Below, one piece after another: positions 9,840 through 19,693 of a DNA stretch of 64,000 bases; position 1 is the first letter of the stretch, and each line of letters begins with the position of its first letter. The translations under genes and the position numbers were made by a program. The stretch is from JAKLKS01 sp964370855 (GTDB lineage Bacteria; Planctomycetota; JAJSAM01; JAKLKS01), in contig CAYJMF010000001.1 in NCBI GenBank assembly GCA_964370855.1, positions 62,001-126,000 on the forward strand. Reading direction: 5' to 3'. The notes under the pieces are model-generated. The model did no database searches and was not told the DNA's origin. It saw only the letters and a program-made list of their open reading frames with translations.

Positions 9840-10757
9840 CTACGCGTGCATTCCGGGCACCGGCCGCTTGATTCCACGCTCTTCCGCCGCGTCCCAGAAG
9901 TCGGCCTCGTGGATGATCGCGAGGTCCGACCCCATCCTCCTGAGTTCCATCGCACGCTCCACCTTCCGGCCGTAGCACGAGAAGGCCCACGACGCGTTTC
10001 CGCCCCCGCAGACCACGAGGTAGCTCAGGTCCCGGCGGACCCGAGGGAGCGGCATCCCTCCGAGACGCTCCACCACATCCTCCAGGAGGATCCGCTCCCC
10101 GAACAGTGAGGATCCCGTCACGCAGAACCGGCGCTCCCGGAACTCGACCTCCGGGCAGGACGCGCAGACCCCGTAGCGGACGTGGTCCTCGGTGAACGGG
10201 GCATCCATGATCCGGCCGGGGTTGGGGTCCTCGAACTCCCGGCAGAACTTCAGAAGGAACCGGTGCTCTTCGGGGTCCACCTCTCCGTCCGCCAGGACCC
10301 CCGTAACCAGTGAGTCGATTTCGTCGTAGGGCCAGTGCCCTCGGAGGTTCTCCGCACTCTCCAGCCAGGTCCTGACGCCGCCAAGCTCCTCCTCGGTGAC
10401 TTTTCCATCCGCGGCGATCCCCACCAGGAGTCCGTGGAGTCGCTGCATGTCCCGGGTCGCGACATCAAAGAAGGGATTCGCGGTCGTTACGCGCTGGGTG
10501 AACCACAGGATGTCCTCCTTCTCCTCCGCGGTGAGGACGCTGTCGGCGATGGACTTTCGGACCCTGGCGATCAGGTCGGCAAAGGCCGGCTTCGTGGTCA
10601 AGGCCATGTGCTCATCGCACCATCGGTTCAGGGCCGCCACCTCCTCGGGACTGATCCGGCTGTCGAGCCCGATCCCCTCAATGAGGCCCTGCAAAGTGCT
10701 GAGGTCCCGCCCCAAACGCTGCGGACCCGTGTACCGCTCGTAGTCGCGTTCTCCCAT
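9840..10757 (-). CDS. BRCT-domain protein with TerB-like helical N-terminus
   Basis: Encodes 305 residues. Two similar helical segments with acidic loops occupy residues 18-70 and 103-165 (each GL..GI..D..I/V..EE). They resemble the TerB-like helical modules often paired with BRCT. A BRCT domain lies at about 207-290: RRFCVTGSSLFGER, then LSYLVVCGGG, then the closing tryptophan in the EADFWDAA helix. BRCT domains bind phosphopeptides or DNA ends and are best known from DNA ligase LigA and repair proteins. The ORF stays open to 10838, but a strong ribosome binding site (GGGAGGGAAGC) directly precedes the ATG at 10757, fixing the start. It is a stand-alone gene with no partner beside it. Confidence 0.75.
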   Translation of the reverse strand: MGERDYERYTGPQRLGRDLSTLQGLIEGIGLDSRISPEEVAALNRWCDEHMALTTKPAFADLIARVRKSIADSVLTAEEKEDILWFTQRVTTANPFFDVATRDMQRLHGLLVGIAADGKVTEEELGGVRTWLESAENLRGHWPYDEIDSLVTGVLADGEVDPEEHRFLLKFCREFEDPNPGRIMDAPFTEDHVRYGVCASCPEVEFRERRFCVTGSSLFGERILLEDVVERLGGMPLPRVRRDLSYLVVCGGGNASWAFSCYGRKVERAMELRRMGSDLAIIHEADFWDAAEERGIKRPVPGMHA

Positions 10758-11044
10758 GCTTCCCTCCCGGCCGGAGTGCTTGTCCCTGGGAGGGGAGTCT
10801 AGGGCGTTACTCGGGTGCGGCGCAAGCGTCATGGTCAATCAGTTGCGAGGTCCCCTACGCGAGAGAGTGGAGTTCCGCCGATGGGACACTCGTCCTCCCC
10901 GACCTCGGACGGCAGGGAGTTCGACCGGGCACCCTGGATGTCTCCCGGGAGGGTGCCGGGACCGCCTCGGCGCTGGTCGATGCGTGACCGACGGAGGCCG
11001 TCACGATGCCCCCGGCGTAGGGGAGGTAGGGCCTCCCCGCCGCG

Positions 11045-14000
11045 CTACCGCTCCCCCAGCGACACGGACCTCCGCTCCGTCGAGGAGACGACGACCGTCT
11101 CCTCCATGGCCTCCCCGCCGGGCATCTCCAGGCGGACGCGGTAGGAGCCCTCGGGGAGGCTGCAGGTGAGCGCGGGCGTGTACTCGGACCGATCCACGCC
11201 CTTCCTCTCGGCGACCACCGCGCCCCCGGCGCCCAGGACGACGAGCCGGCAGTCGGCACCGAACTGCACGCGCTCCGCCACGGCCTCCGCGCCCATCCCC
11301 GCCGGCACCGGGAGACGCGGGTCCTTCGCGTAGACGTCGAGAGTGCCCACGGGCGCCACGACGACGTCGAAGGGGACCTCCACCGCCCCCTCCGGGACGA
11401 CCACGGTCTCCCCGTTCACGGGCAGCAGGTTCGGCCACCCCATGGTGGTGGACTTCACCTCGAACCGGTAGCGCCCCGGGCGAAAACCGCCGACCCGGAA
11501 GCGCCCGTCCGGGGACTGCAGCGGCACGGTGACCGCCTGGGCTCCGGCTGCGGAGCCGGGGAGAGGCGAGAAGCCGAGGTCGTAGAAGGAGACCGGCGTC
11601 CCGTCCGCACGGCGGACGGTGCCGTGGACGGCCGCCCCCCGCTCCAGGGCGACCGCGGGAGAGGGCGGCGGCGCGCCCTCCCGCACCTCCATCCCGGGGA
11701 GGATCGTCGCGCAGTACCCGGACGACGCCACCGAGAGCGACCAGGTCCCCGGCGTCACCCCCTCGAACGCGCTCCGCCCCGGGGCCACGGGCACCCCGTC
11801 GATCCGCCGCCCCTCCTCGCCGTAGAGAGCCGCGCCGAACCGCACGACCGGTTTCCCCGTCGCCGCGTCGGTCACCGTGCATTCGAGATGCGCCCCGGCC
11901 GGAGCCTCGTCCGGCGGCAGGGTGATCACCAGGTCCGTCGCGTTCGTCGCGACGCCCGTGGCGATCGTCCGGAGGAACCGCGACTCCCCCGCCCCCCCGT
12001 GCTCCCGGAAGGCCTGCGCGCAGACCATGTAGGGACCCTCGGGCAGGTCCCGCGCGTGGAACTTCCCGTCCTCCTCGACGCGGAAGAAGCCGTGGTAGTA
12101 CCGGGCCGCGTCGGTGCTGCGGGCCGCCCGGTTCTCGTCGGGGGGGAAGACATCGTCCGCCGTGGCCCGCCCGTCGGCCACGGTCACCCACGCGCCCGGG
12201 TCGGGGCTTCCGTCGGCACGCAGGACGGACCCGGTGAGTTCGAGCCCCCGGCGCAGGACCACCCGCACCTCGTCGCCGCCACCGGCCTCCGGCGTGACGA
12301 ACTCCCGTGTCCATGCGAAGCCGGGAGCCGCGACGTCCACCGCGATCTGGAAGGGGTCCGTCTCCCCCCAGTCGAAGTAGAGCCGCCCCCGCCCGTCGGG
12401 CCCCGTCCGGAGCGAGGCGTACTCCACCGGGGAGGACGCGGTGTCGTGGCGCTGCCCCGCCCGGAAGGATGCGCCCGGCACGGGCCGGCCCTCCCCGTCC
12501 ACCACGAGGAAGGGCGTCCAGGAGAGTTCCGGCTCCCCGAGGACGAGGTCCGGGGCGATCGCGACCCCGCCCGGAACCCCCTCCACGACGACCTCCCCGT
12601 CCGGCCCCCGCGCGAAGCCCGACAACGGGCGTTGCCTCGTTCCCGCGACGCGGAGCGCCGTCGGGACCCCGTCCCGCAACGGGATTCCGTCCATCCGGTA
12701 GCGGCCGCTTCCGTCGGTCACCGCGAAGTCCGCCGGGTATCCCCGGAGCCCCCACAGGAAGGAGCGCAGCATGCCGCCGGCGCTCGCCGGATCTCCCGGG
12801 GACGCCTGGACGAGGGCCTCCGCGAGGGGCTTTCCCTCGCCGTCCACGACACGCCCCTCCACCGCGGCGGCCGGCGACAGGAGGACGAGGGCCTCGGCCC
12901 CCTCGCCCCCGTCCGGCGCCATGACCGTGCCCAGGCCGGTGCTCCAACCCTCCTTCCACGCGACGACGAGCCCCTCCGGGCCGCCGAAGTTCTGGGCGGC
13001 CGACCGGTGGAACCCGCGGGTGCAGAAGTGCTGGAACGTGAACGACCCGTCGGGCCCCGAGAGGACCCGGGCATCCCCCGCCGCCGGGGGCACGACCCCC
13101 TCCCAGGGAGCCGGTCCGCCCGAGGGGAGTTCCGCCGGCCAGCCCCGGGCGCCCTGGGGTGCCAGGGCGATCACCGTGGCCCCGGGCACCGGTTCCTTCG
13201 TGCGGAAGTCCAGCACCCGGCCCGTGAGGACGGAGCCCCGCGATAGGTGGAAGTCCTGCCGGACCTCCGCCCCCGGGGGGAACTCCGGCAGGGACTGCTC
13301 GAAGAAGCTCCGGCCCCCCAGGTAGAGCGGCGCGAATCCCGATGCTCCGACGGAGACGCACAACTGCAGGGGGTTCATGTTGTTGAGGCGGTTCGGGGGC
13401 ACGCCCTCCAGCCGGTAGGAGCCGTCCGGGCCGGACCGCACGGAGAGGTCGAAGCCGACGCGGGTCTCCCAGGCGAGTCCGTAGACGCGGACGAGGGCGC
13501 CGGCGACGGGACCTCCCTCCTCCGCCAGGACCCGCCCGACCAGGGTCGCGGTGCGATCCAGGACCAGGACGAGGTCGGACGCCCCGGGGCGCACTCCCTT
13601 CCTCTCCGCCGGGGCGAAGCTGGGAGCCCCGGCCGTGATCGAGCAAACCACGGTGCCAGGATCCAGCGGGACGACGAAGGCGCCGCCGGCGTCGGCGGAG
13701 ACGGTGCGGGTCCTCGCGCCGTCCTTCCCCGCCCCGGCGACGTCCACGACGCCGGCTCCGGGGTCGTTCGCGGGGAAGAGGTCGTCGGGGACGGAGACTA
13801 CGAGCGCTCCCGGGATCGGCACGCCCTGGCGATCGACCACCCGTCCGGAGACGGGGGGGAGGGACGGCGCGTCGGGAGGGAGTTCCGTCGGGGGCCGGGA
13901 CTCCGGCGGGGCCTCGGCGAGGGCGGGGCCGAGGACGCGGTCGGCGGGGACGGGCCCCGGGGCTGCGAGCCCGCCCCCTCCACTTTCGCCTGCCCTCTCC

Positions 14001-14758
14001 GCGCGCAGCGCGAAGAACGCCAGCAGCGCCGCCGCCAGAAGCCCCGCCGCGATCGCGCTCTTCTTCGCCATGAATACACCTCCCAGGATCGCGGCCGTGC
14101 CGAGCCCCCCCGTCGCCACCGTCACCCTCCGTCGGGCCGCGTCGAGGACGGCCTCCCGCACCGCGTCGTACCCCCGGGGGGGACGGTGCCCCAGCACCAC
14201 CACCGCCAGCCCCCCCAGCGCCTTCCGAAGCCGCTCCCCCGCCCGGTGGAGCAGGGAGCGCACCGTGCCCGGGGGCTCGCGCCGCAGCTCGGCGATCTCC
14301 CCCGGCTCCAGCCCGTACCGCCAGCGGAGCAGGCTCACGGAGCGGTAGGGCTCCTCCAGCCCCTCCAGCGCCGCGCGCACGCGCTCCCGCTCCTCGGCCC
14401 GCACGGCCTCCTCAGGGGGACCCGGTGGGAGGATCGGCGGCGGGAGGCGTGCGGCGTCGGGGACGCGGGCCCCGCGGCGGCGGGCGCGGAGGATCTCGAT
14501 GCGGAGGATGCCCGCCAGCCAGGGCACGACGGGACGCACGCCGTCCCATCGGTCCGCCTGCTCCAGAGCGGTGAGGAAGGTCTCCTGGAGCGCGTCCTCG
14601 GCGGCGGCGGCGTCGGGCGCCAGCGCCAGGGCGATGCGGAACAGCTCAGGAGCCGTGGCGTCGAACAGCGCGCCCAGCGCCCCCGGCTGCCCCGTCGTGC
14701 GGAACCTCCTCAGGAGGTCCTCGGGAGCCGCCGGGCGGGACGCCTGCCGCGTGTCCAT
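11045..14758 (-). CDS. ECF sigma factor fused through a membrane segment to about 8 carboxypeptidase-regulatory-like repeats
   Basis: Encodes 1237 residues. Region 2 spans about 25-95 (ALFDATAPELFRIALAL, then ALQETFLTAL), and region 4 about 125-182 (LEGLEEPYRSVSLLRWRYGL, then PPGTVRSLLHRAGERL). After an Arg-rich linker, the MAKKSAIAAGL sequence opens a membrane helix at 232-251. About eight repeats then follow to the end, each opening G.V.D..G.P.PGA and carrying the DG.F.F or DGRGRLYF turn. The ORF is open to 14971, but the ATG at 14758 begins the sigma domain and has GTGGAG upstream. The C-terminal region differs from the other two sigma fusions, so the sensors are not interchangeable copies. 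The gene lies divergent from the AbiGi-like gene. Confidence 0.85.
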   Translation of the reverse strand: MDTRQASRPAAPEDLLRRFRTTGQPGALGALFDATAPELFRIALALAPDAAAAEDALQETFLTALEQADRWDGVRPVVPWLAGILRIEILRARRRGARVPDAARLPPPILPPGPPEEAVRAEERERVRAALEGLEEPYRSVSLLRWRYGLEPGEIAELRREPPGTVRSLLHRAGERLRKALGGLAVVVLGHRPPRGYDAVREAVLDAARRRVTVATGGLGTAAILGGVFMAKKSAIAAGLLAAALLAFFALRAERAGESGGGGLAAPGPVPADRVLGPALAEAPPESRPPTELPPDAPSLPPVSGRVVDRQGVPIPGALVVSVPDDLFPANDPGAGVVDVAGAGKDGARTRTVSADAGGAFVVPLDPGTVVCSITAGAPSFAPAERKGVRPGASDLVLVLDRTATLVGRVLAEEGGPVAGALVRVYGLAWETRVGFDLSVRSGPDGSYRLEGVPPNRLNNMNPLQLCVSVGASGFAPLYLGGRSFFEQSLPEFPPGAEVRQDFHLSRGSVLTGRVLDFRTKEPVPGATVIALAPQGARGWPAELPSGGPAPWEGVVPPAAGDARVLSGPDGSFTFQHFCTRGFHRSAAQNFGGPEGLVVAWKEGWSTGLGTVMAPDGGEGAEALVLLSPAAAVEGRVVDGEGKPLAEALVQASPGDPASAGGMLRSFLWGLRGYPADFAVTDGSGRYRMDGIPLRDGVPTALRVAGTRQRPLSGFARGPDGEVVVEGVPGGVAIAPDLVLGEPELSWTPFLVVDGEGRPVPGASFRAGQRHDTASSPVEYASLRTGPDGRGRLYFDWGETDPFQIAVDVAAPGFAWTREFVTPEAGGGDEVRVVLRRGLELTGSVLRADGSPDPGAWVTVADGRATADDVFPPDENRAARSTDAARYYHGFFRVEEDGKFHARDLPEGPYMVCAQAFREHGGAGESRFLRTIATGVATNATDLVITLPPDEAPAGAHLECTVTDAATGKPVVRFGAALYGEEGRRIDGVPVAPGRSAFEGVTPGTWSLSVASSGYCATILPGMEVREGAPPPSPAVALERGAAVHGTVRRADGTPVSFYDLGFSPLPGSAAGAQAVTVPLQSPDGRFRVGGFRPGRYRFEVKSTTMGWPNLLPVNGETVVVPEGAVEVPFDVVVAPVGTLDVYAKDPRLPVPAGMGAEAVAERVQFGADCRLVVLGAGGAVVAERKGVDRSEYTPALTCSLPEGSYRVRLEMPGGEAMEETVVVSSTERRSVSLGER

Positions 14759-15019
14759 GCGGTGATTCTCCACACGAGAGGGGGTCCGCGTTGCACGGGG
14801 AATCGAGAGGCCCCCTACGGAAACGGACGCCACGGTGGTGTTCCGGCTCTGCCGAATCGAGAACCCTATCGCTCCAACCCTTTGCGCATGCCAGGCTGGG
14901 CCAAGAACGGCAGACGTCAGGTTTCGCCCAATCTCCAGACTCATCTTGCAAGGCCAAGCGGTCACTCCCACCTCGATCGAACAGCACGCCTAGGTGAGTC
15001 GAGCCCTATCCTATGGACT

Positions 15020-16294
15020 ATGTCACCCTCACGGACACCCCGCGCGGACCTAAGCGACTGGCTGATCCACTTTCTTCGGGATCCGACGCCTGATGAAACC
15101 TCGGAGTCCGCGTACAGCGAGAACTACGAGTTGCCGCTGTACTACGACGACACCGGCACCCCCATCTACCCGGGGACCGACAGCGACTATGACAGCGTGG
15201 AGAAGCGGGAGCTCCACTGCGCTGCGCTTCCGGTGCTTCGCACAATCATCACCGAGGGCTGGCTCCGCCCATCCTGGGGGTTCGTCAAAGGCCGCCCCAC
15301 GGTCTACGGTCCGAGAGCAGCCGTGTGCTTCACGGAGATGACGCTCGGGGCGTATATCACCTACGCCCGGACGCGAGGCGATTCTGAACGCGTCTCAAGG
15401 TTCGCAATTGCAGTCCGACGAGAAGACATGTTCGAAGCGGGGGCTCGTCCCGTGATCTACGGCCTCTCCGGTGACCACAGGGAGGCAGGGGCGGGCGACC
15501 CATACGCCGGGCGCGGAATGCGATGCCTCGCCGCGTCTTGTGGGATAGGGCTCAAAGAGCAGTACAGATACGTATCGATGTCTCTGGACCCACCACGGCT
15601 GATTGACTGGACCCAGGAGCGTGAATGGAGATGGCCTTTCACGCGCGTCTCAGAGTTCCTACACGGACTCCCCCTCTGGGCTCCCAAGGGCCAATTCCTT
15701 GCTCGTGACGTCATCGTGATTGTGCCCGAAGCGAAGATCGCAGAGGAGGTCGTCGGTCTTCTGGCCCATGCACTTCAAGACGGCTACACGCAGTTCGACG
15801 ACCAGTACTGCGCCAGTACCCTTCACCGGACCCGCGTGTTGTCCCTCGACCAACTTGCGGAATCGAAAAACGCCGAGATGCTCCGAATCGAAGACCTTCC
15901 ATTCATGTCCCTTCCACGGGTTCAGTTGCCGACGCCCTCCAAGGAGACGTGCGCCCTTGCCAGGGAGGCGATCACCTTTGCGCGAATCGCGGCCTCTACC
16001 GCCTTGGAGGAAAGGCGGAGTACCATGAGGCGTAGTCCGGAAGGGCACATCCTCGCGACCTTTGGCTTCGCCTATGTCTGGACGTATGACGCCCAGTCCG
16101 AGGTGACGGCGGCACTCCTTGAGACTGGGCTGGCCTCGGCCAAGTCTGGCCCAGGCTATATGGTCACCGGCTGGGGTGATGGCCTTGACTTCGAAGGAAT
16201 GATCGACCTAGCCGAGTCTGCAGCAAAGGCCGCCGCCGACTGTCTCTCAGAGCGCCTGGGCCAACCGTTCTACGTCCACAGCCGCATGGACTAG
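15020..16294 (+). CDS. Hypothetical protein with AbiGi-like region
   Basis: Encodes 424 residues, soluble, with lower GC than its neighbours. Residues 70-160 contain a stretch (RAAVCFTEMTLGAYITYARTR, ending FEAGARPVIYGL) that resembles the AbiGi abortive-infection family: a 'CF(T/C)(D/E)xxL' core followed by an aromatic/Arg segment and 'G..PV.Y'. The C-terminal 100 residues look like a separate alpha/beta domain. I am not certain of the family. The start ATG at 15020 has only a weak ribosome binding site; the ORF is open far upstream but is antisense to the sigma-repeat gene there. A perfect hairpin begins on the last base of the stop codon. Possibly a lone defence gene. Confidence 0.68.
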   Translation: MSPSRTPRADLSDWLIHFLRDPTPDETSESAYSENYELPLYYDDTGTPIYPGTDSDYDSVEKRELHCAALPVLRTIITEGWLRPSWGFVKGRPTVYGPRAAVCFTEMTLGAYITYARTRGDSERVSRFAIAVRREDMFEAGARPVIYGLSGDHREAGAGDPYAGRGMRCLAASCGIGLKEQYRYVSMSLDPPRLIDWTQEREWRWPFTRVSEFLHGLPLWAPKGQFLARDVIVIVPEAKIAEEVVGLLAHALQDGYTQFDDQYCASTLHRTRVLSLDQLAESKNAEMLRIEDLPFMSLPRVQLPTPSKETCALAREAITFARIAASTALEERRSTMRRSPEGHILATFGFAYVWTYDAQSEVTAALLETGLASAKSGPGYMVTGWGDGLDFEGMIDLAESAAKAAADCLSERLGQPFYVHSRMD

Positions 16295-16325
16295 CAGCCT
16301 GTCGCGGTTCCCCGCGACAGGCTGC
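16294..16325 (+). terminator. Perfect 14-bp hairpin after the AbiGi-like gene
   Basis: The arms at 16294-16307 and 16312-16325 are exact reverse complements around a 4-nt TTCC loop. The stem overlaps the final G of the stop codon. No T-run follows, so it is an incomplete intrinsic terminator by E. coli rules, but its position between two convergent genes fits a bidirectional transcription end. Confidence 0.6.
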
Positions 16326-16408
16326 CGGGGGAAATCGACTCCGAACGGATCACCGGGGGCTTACCGCGCCTCCACCTCATCCATGGATGCCGGGAGCGAC
16401 CCCCGGGC

Positions 16409-19400
16409 TCACTCCACCGTCGTCTCCTCCCCCACCCGCACGACCACCCGCCGCGTCTCGGGGTCCCGCCGCGCCAGACCGAGGGAGAGGGTCATCTCGT
16501 ATTCCCCGGGGGGAAGGAGCGCCACGTAGCCCTTCCCCGCGACGCCGGGGAGGCTCGTCTCGAGGCCGGACCATGGAACGATGCCCGCCGCGTCCTTCAG
16601 GACGACCCACCGCTCCTTCCCGTCCCCGCGAGGGACCAGCACCAGTCGCCCCGCGGGAGCAAGGGAGACCGGGACGGGCGCCGCGTCCCCGGGGTCGATG
16701 CGCGACGCCACCGCGGCCGTCCCCGCGGAAGGGTCGGACAGCCAGACCGTCCAGGCCCCCCCGGCCCGGACCGAGGCGACCAGCTCCTCGCCCTTCACCC
16801 GGAAGGGGCGACTCCGCCGGTCCCCCTCCGTCGCCCACGCCGTCACCGCGCGGGCCGCGACCCCCGCCGGCGCCACCCGAAGATCCACGGACCGTTGCGC
16901 CGGGTCCGCCTTCGGCCGGGGAGCGCAGGCCACCGCCACCTCCGCCGTCCCGCCCTCGGCCAGGACCACCCCGCGCACCTCCCCGGTCCGCTCCCCGGAC
17001 TGGACCACGACCCGCCAGGTGCCGGCCGGGATGAGCTCAAGGACGAAGGAACCGTCGGGCCCCACCCGGGCCGGCTGGATCCCCCCGGCGGGCGCCTCCC
17101 CCTCCTCGGTCCAGATCATCGCCATGGCCATCTCCCGCATCGGCAGGCCCTCCTCGTCCAGCGCCCGCCCCCGCACCGAGGCCGACCCGGCGGCGGCCTT
17201 CGGCGCGAGGACGAGGGTGAAGGGGCCCGGGTCCTCCGCGGGCAGGACGATGGTCCCGGTCCAGGGGGCGCTGGCCATGGGCTGGAGGCTCACGGTCCTC
17301 CCCGGCTCCAGGGGAAGGAGGACCCCTCCCTCGCCGTCGCTCGCCACGACCCGGGTCGGGATCGGGCTCCGCGGGCCGCGGCCCCCCTCCCCCGGGGATT
17401 GGGGCAGGATCTGGAGGGAGACGCCGGGCACCGGCGCGCCGCTCCCGTCCACCACGCGCCCCGGGACCTCCCGCGACCGGACCAGCAGGATATCCCCGTA
17501 GTCCCCGCCGGCCACGGTCGAGGGGGCCTCGAGGACCGTGGGGAGGAAGCCCGGCGCCAAGGCGACCGGGTACTGCCCCTCCGTCAACCCCTCCACCAGG
17601 AAGCGCCCGTCGGGGCCGGCCGCGGCGGCTCCGGAGGGGCGGCCGGAGACCCCCTCCCAGCGGATGAGGGCCCCCGGCACGGGCGCGTCCTCCCCGTCCA
17701 GGACCCTGCCGCGGATGGAGATGGAGCCCAGCGGGCGCAGCCGCACCTCGACCGCGGCGTCGGCGTCGGCTCCGTCCAGCCGGGTGGCGAAGGGCAGGTA
17801 CCCCTCCAGTTCCCCGACGAGGAGCAGCGGGTCGCCGGGAGAGACCGTGGAAAGGGCGAAGGACCCGTCCGCGGCGGAAACGGCGGCGACGGCTTCGCCG
17901 AGGGCCTCGGCGGCCTCCAGGGTGTTGTTCCAGGAGACGTTCGGCTTCCCCTCGCCGAGGAGGAACGCCATGGCCCGGACCCGGACCCCGGCCAGGGGCG
18001 CGCCCGTAACGGCGTCCACGGCCCTGCCCTGGACGCCGGCCGCGGGCTCCAGCACGATCTCCGCGGGCGGTCCCCCCTCGCACACCCCCACCTGCCCGCC
18101 GTCGGCGGGCCGGAAGCCCTCGTGGGCGCCTGCGACGGCGTACCACCCCGGCGCCAGCCCCTCCGCCCCGTAGAGTCCGTCGCCGAGGTCGCGGAGCGGG
18201 ACCCACCCGAAGCCGAACATCCCGTCCCGCCAGGCCAGGGTCCGTCGATCTTGGCCGAGGACGACGGCGCCGCCCGGGAGCGGCTTCCCGGAGGGGGCGC
18301 GGAGGAGGACGCGCAGCGGGAGCGGCCGGTCCAACTCCACCACGAAGGGCCGGGGGGACCCGGGGTTCCAGGAGACGCGCGTCTCGGCGAAGCCGTCGGC
18401 GGAGACGGAGAGAAGCGCCGAGGAGGGCGTGGAGAGGCCGGGCAGGCGGAAGGTGCCGTCAGAGTCGCTCCGGGCGGTGGCGGTGAAGGTGCCGTGGATG
18501 CCGACGAGGGGGCCCAGGGGACCGGCGTACCGGTCGTACTCGATACGGATGGCGGCTCCCGGGATCGGGGCGCGGTCGGCCCGGCGCAGAACCTCCCCCT
18601 CCAGCAGGAACCCGACCGCCAGGCGGACGACGGTCTCCCCGTCCTCCCCCGCGACGGCGGCGTCGCCGGGGGCGAACCCCTCCTTCTCGGCCCGGAGGAG
18701 GCCGGGGAACGGGAGGTCCTTCCCGCTCCAGGTGGCGCGGCCGTCGGGACCGGTGTCGCCGAGGAGGACGGGCGGGCCGGTCTCCCGGCCCGAGGGGAGG
18801 AAGGAGAGGCGGGCGCCGGCGGCGGGAGTCCCGTCGGGAAGGAGGACCTGGACGGTGCCGGCGAGCGTGGCGGGAGGGGTTGCGGGCGGGAATGCGGCCG
18901 GGGAAGCGGGCCGTGCCCGATCCGGCTCCGGCACCACCGCCACCGTCGGAGGGGAGAGGGGACCGTGATGGGTCGGCGGCGCCTCCTGCCATCCCGGCCA
19001 CAGGAGGATCCCCGCGACCCCGAGGACGAGGATGGCGGCCGCCACGGCCACCTTGGTCTTGACTGCCATGATCAGGACTCCTGCCGTGGCGGCGGCAGCC
19101 GCGCCGGCCCCCCCCGCCCCGGCCCCCACCGGGGGACGCCGGAGCATCGGGAGGAGGGCGAGCGCCCAGGTGCGCCGCTTCCCCCCGTTCTCGGCGTCCA
19201 GCCTCTCGCGCAGCCGTTCGACCGCCCTCTTGAGGCGGGTGCGCACGGTTTCCACGGGGATGCCCTGGAGGTCGGCGATGGCCCTCGACTCCATCCCCTC
19301 GAAGTAGCGGAGCAGGACCGTCGCCCGGTAGGGCTCCTCCAGCTCGAGGACGGCGTGGGCGACCCGGTCCAGGGTCTCGGCCCGCGCGACCAGTTCCGCG

Positions 19401-19693
19401 GGGGACGCGTCGATGCGCTCCGGCCGGGAGGCCGCCTGCTCGTGGCGGCGGCGCGTCCGCGCGCTCCTCCCCGCGTCGATGGCGGTGAACCGAAGCACCG
19501 ACCAGAGCCACCCGCGCGGGGAGGCCGGCCCGCGGGCGGGCGGCTTCTCGAGGGTCTCGAGCCAGACCTGCTGCCCGAGGTCCTCGGCGTCCGCGTCCCC
19601 GTAGACCAGGGCCCGGGCCGCCCGCTCCACCCACTCCCGGTGGGCGAGGAGCGCCTCGGGTCGGAAGGGGGACGGGGGTCCGTTCATGGGCAT
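16409..19693 (-). CDS. ECF sigma factor fused through a membrane segment to about 7 carboxypeptidase-regulatory-like repeats
   Basis: Encodes 1094 residues from ATG 19693 (a second in-frame ATG lies two codons later at 19687; neither has a clear ribosome binding site). Region 2 covers about 20-85 (DAEDLGQQVWLETL, RGWLWSVLRFTAIDAG) and region 4 about 108-168 (ELEEPYRATVLLRYFEG, GIPVETVRTRLKRAVERL). A Gly/Ala-rich stretch and MAVKTKVAVAAAILVLG give the membrane helix at 211-231. The rest contains about seven repeats (for example GRVLDGEDAPVPGALIRWEG and GRVVDGSGAPVPGVSLQI). Regions 2 and 4 are closest to those of the 4835-8968 protein. The gene diverges from the sigma-less repeat gene at 19957 across a 263-nt shared upstream region. 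Confidence 0.85.
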   Translation of the reverse strand: MPMNGPPSPFRPEALLAHREWVERAARALVYGDADAEDLGQQVWLETLEKPPARGPASPRGWLWSVLRFTAIDAGRSARTRRRHEQAASRPERIDASPAELVARAETLDRVAHAVLELEEPYRATVLLRYFEGMESRAIADLQGIPVETVRTRLKRAVERLRERLDAENGGKRRTWALALLPMLRRPPVGAGAGGAGAAAAATAGVLIMAVKTKVAVAAAILVLGVAGILLWPGWQEAPPTHHGPLSPPTVAVVPEPDRARPASPAAFPPATPPATLAGTVQVLLPDGTPAAGARLSFLPSGRETGPPVLLGDTGPDGRATWSGKDLPFPGLLRAEKEGFAPGDAAVAGEDGETVVRLAVGFLLEGEVLRRADRAPIPGAAIRIEYDRYAGPLGPLVGIHGTFTATARSDSDGTFRLPGLSTPSSALLSVSADGFAETRVSWNPGSPRPFVVELDRPLPLRVLLRAPSGKPLPGGAVVLGQDRRTLAWRDGMFGFGWVPLRDLGDGLYGAEGLAPGWYAVAGAHEGFRPADGGQVGVCEGGPPAEIVLEPAAGVQGRAVDAVTGAPLAGVRVRAMAFLLGEGKPNVSWNNTLEAAEALGEAVAAVSAADGSFALSTVSPGDPLLLVGELEGYLPFATRLDGADADAAVEVRLRPLGSISIRGRVLDGEDAPVPGALIRWEGVSGRPSGAAAAGPDGRFLVEGLTEGQYPVALAPGFLPTVLEAPSTVAGGDYGDILLVRSREVPGRVVDGSGAPVPGVSLQILPQSPGEGGRGPRSPIPTRVVASDGEGGVLLPLEPGRTVSLQPMASAPWTGTIVLPAEDPGPFTLVLAPKAAAGSASVRGRALDEEGLPMREMAMAMIWTEEGEAPAGGIQPARVGPDGSFVLELIPAGTWRVVVQSGERTGEVRGVVLAEGGTAEVAVACAPRPKADPAQRSVDLRVAPAGVAARAVTAWATEGDRRSRPFRVKGEELVASVRAGGAWTVWLSDPSAGTAAVASRIDPGDAAPVPVSLAPAGRLVLVPRGDGKERWVVLKDAAGIVPWSGLETSLPGVAGKGYVALLPPGEYEMTLSLGLARRDPETRRVVVRVGEETTVE

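Noticed and set aside
11001..13646. 881-codon minus-strand frame overlapping the second sigma fusion
   Set aside because: It is an out-of-phase shadow of the 11045-14758 gene; its Gly/Arg/Pro composition is an artefact of high GC.
13247..15019. Long N-terminal extension of the AbiGi-like gene
   Set aside because: The frame is open, but this stretch is antisense to the sigma-repeat gene and has shadow-like composition; protein-like sequence begins at ATG 15020.
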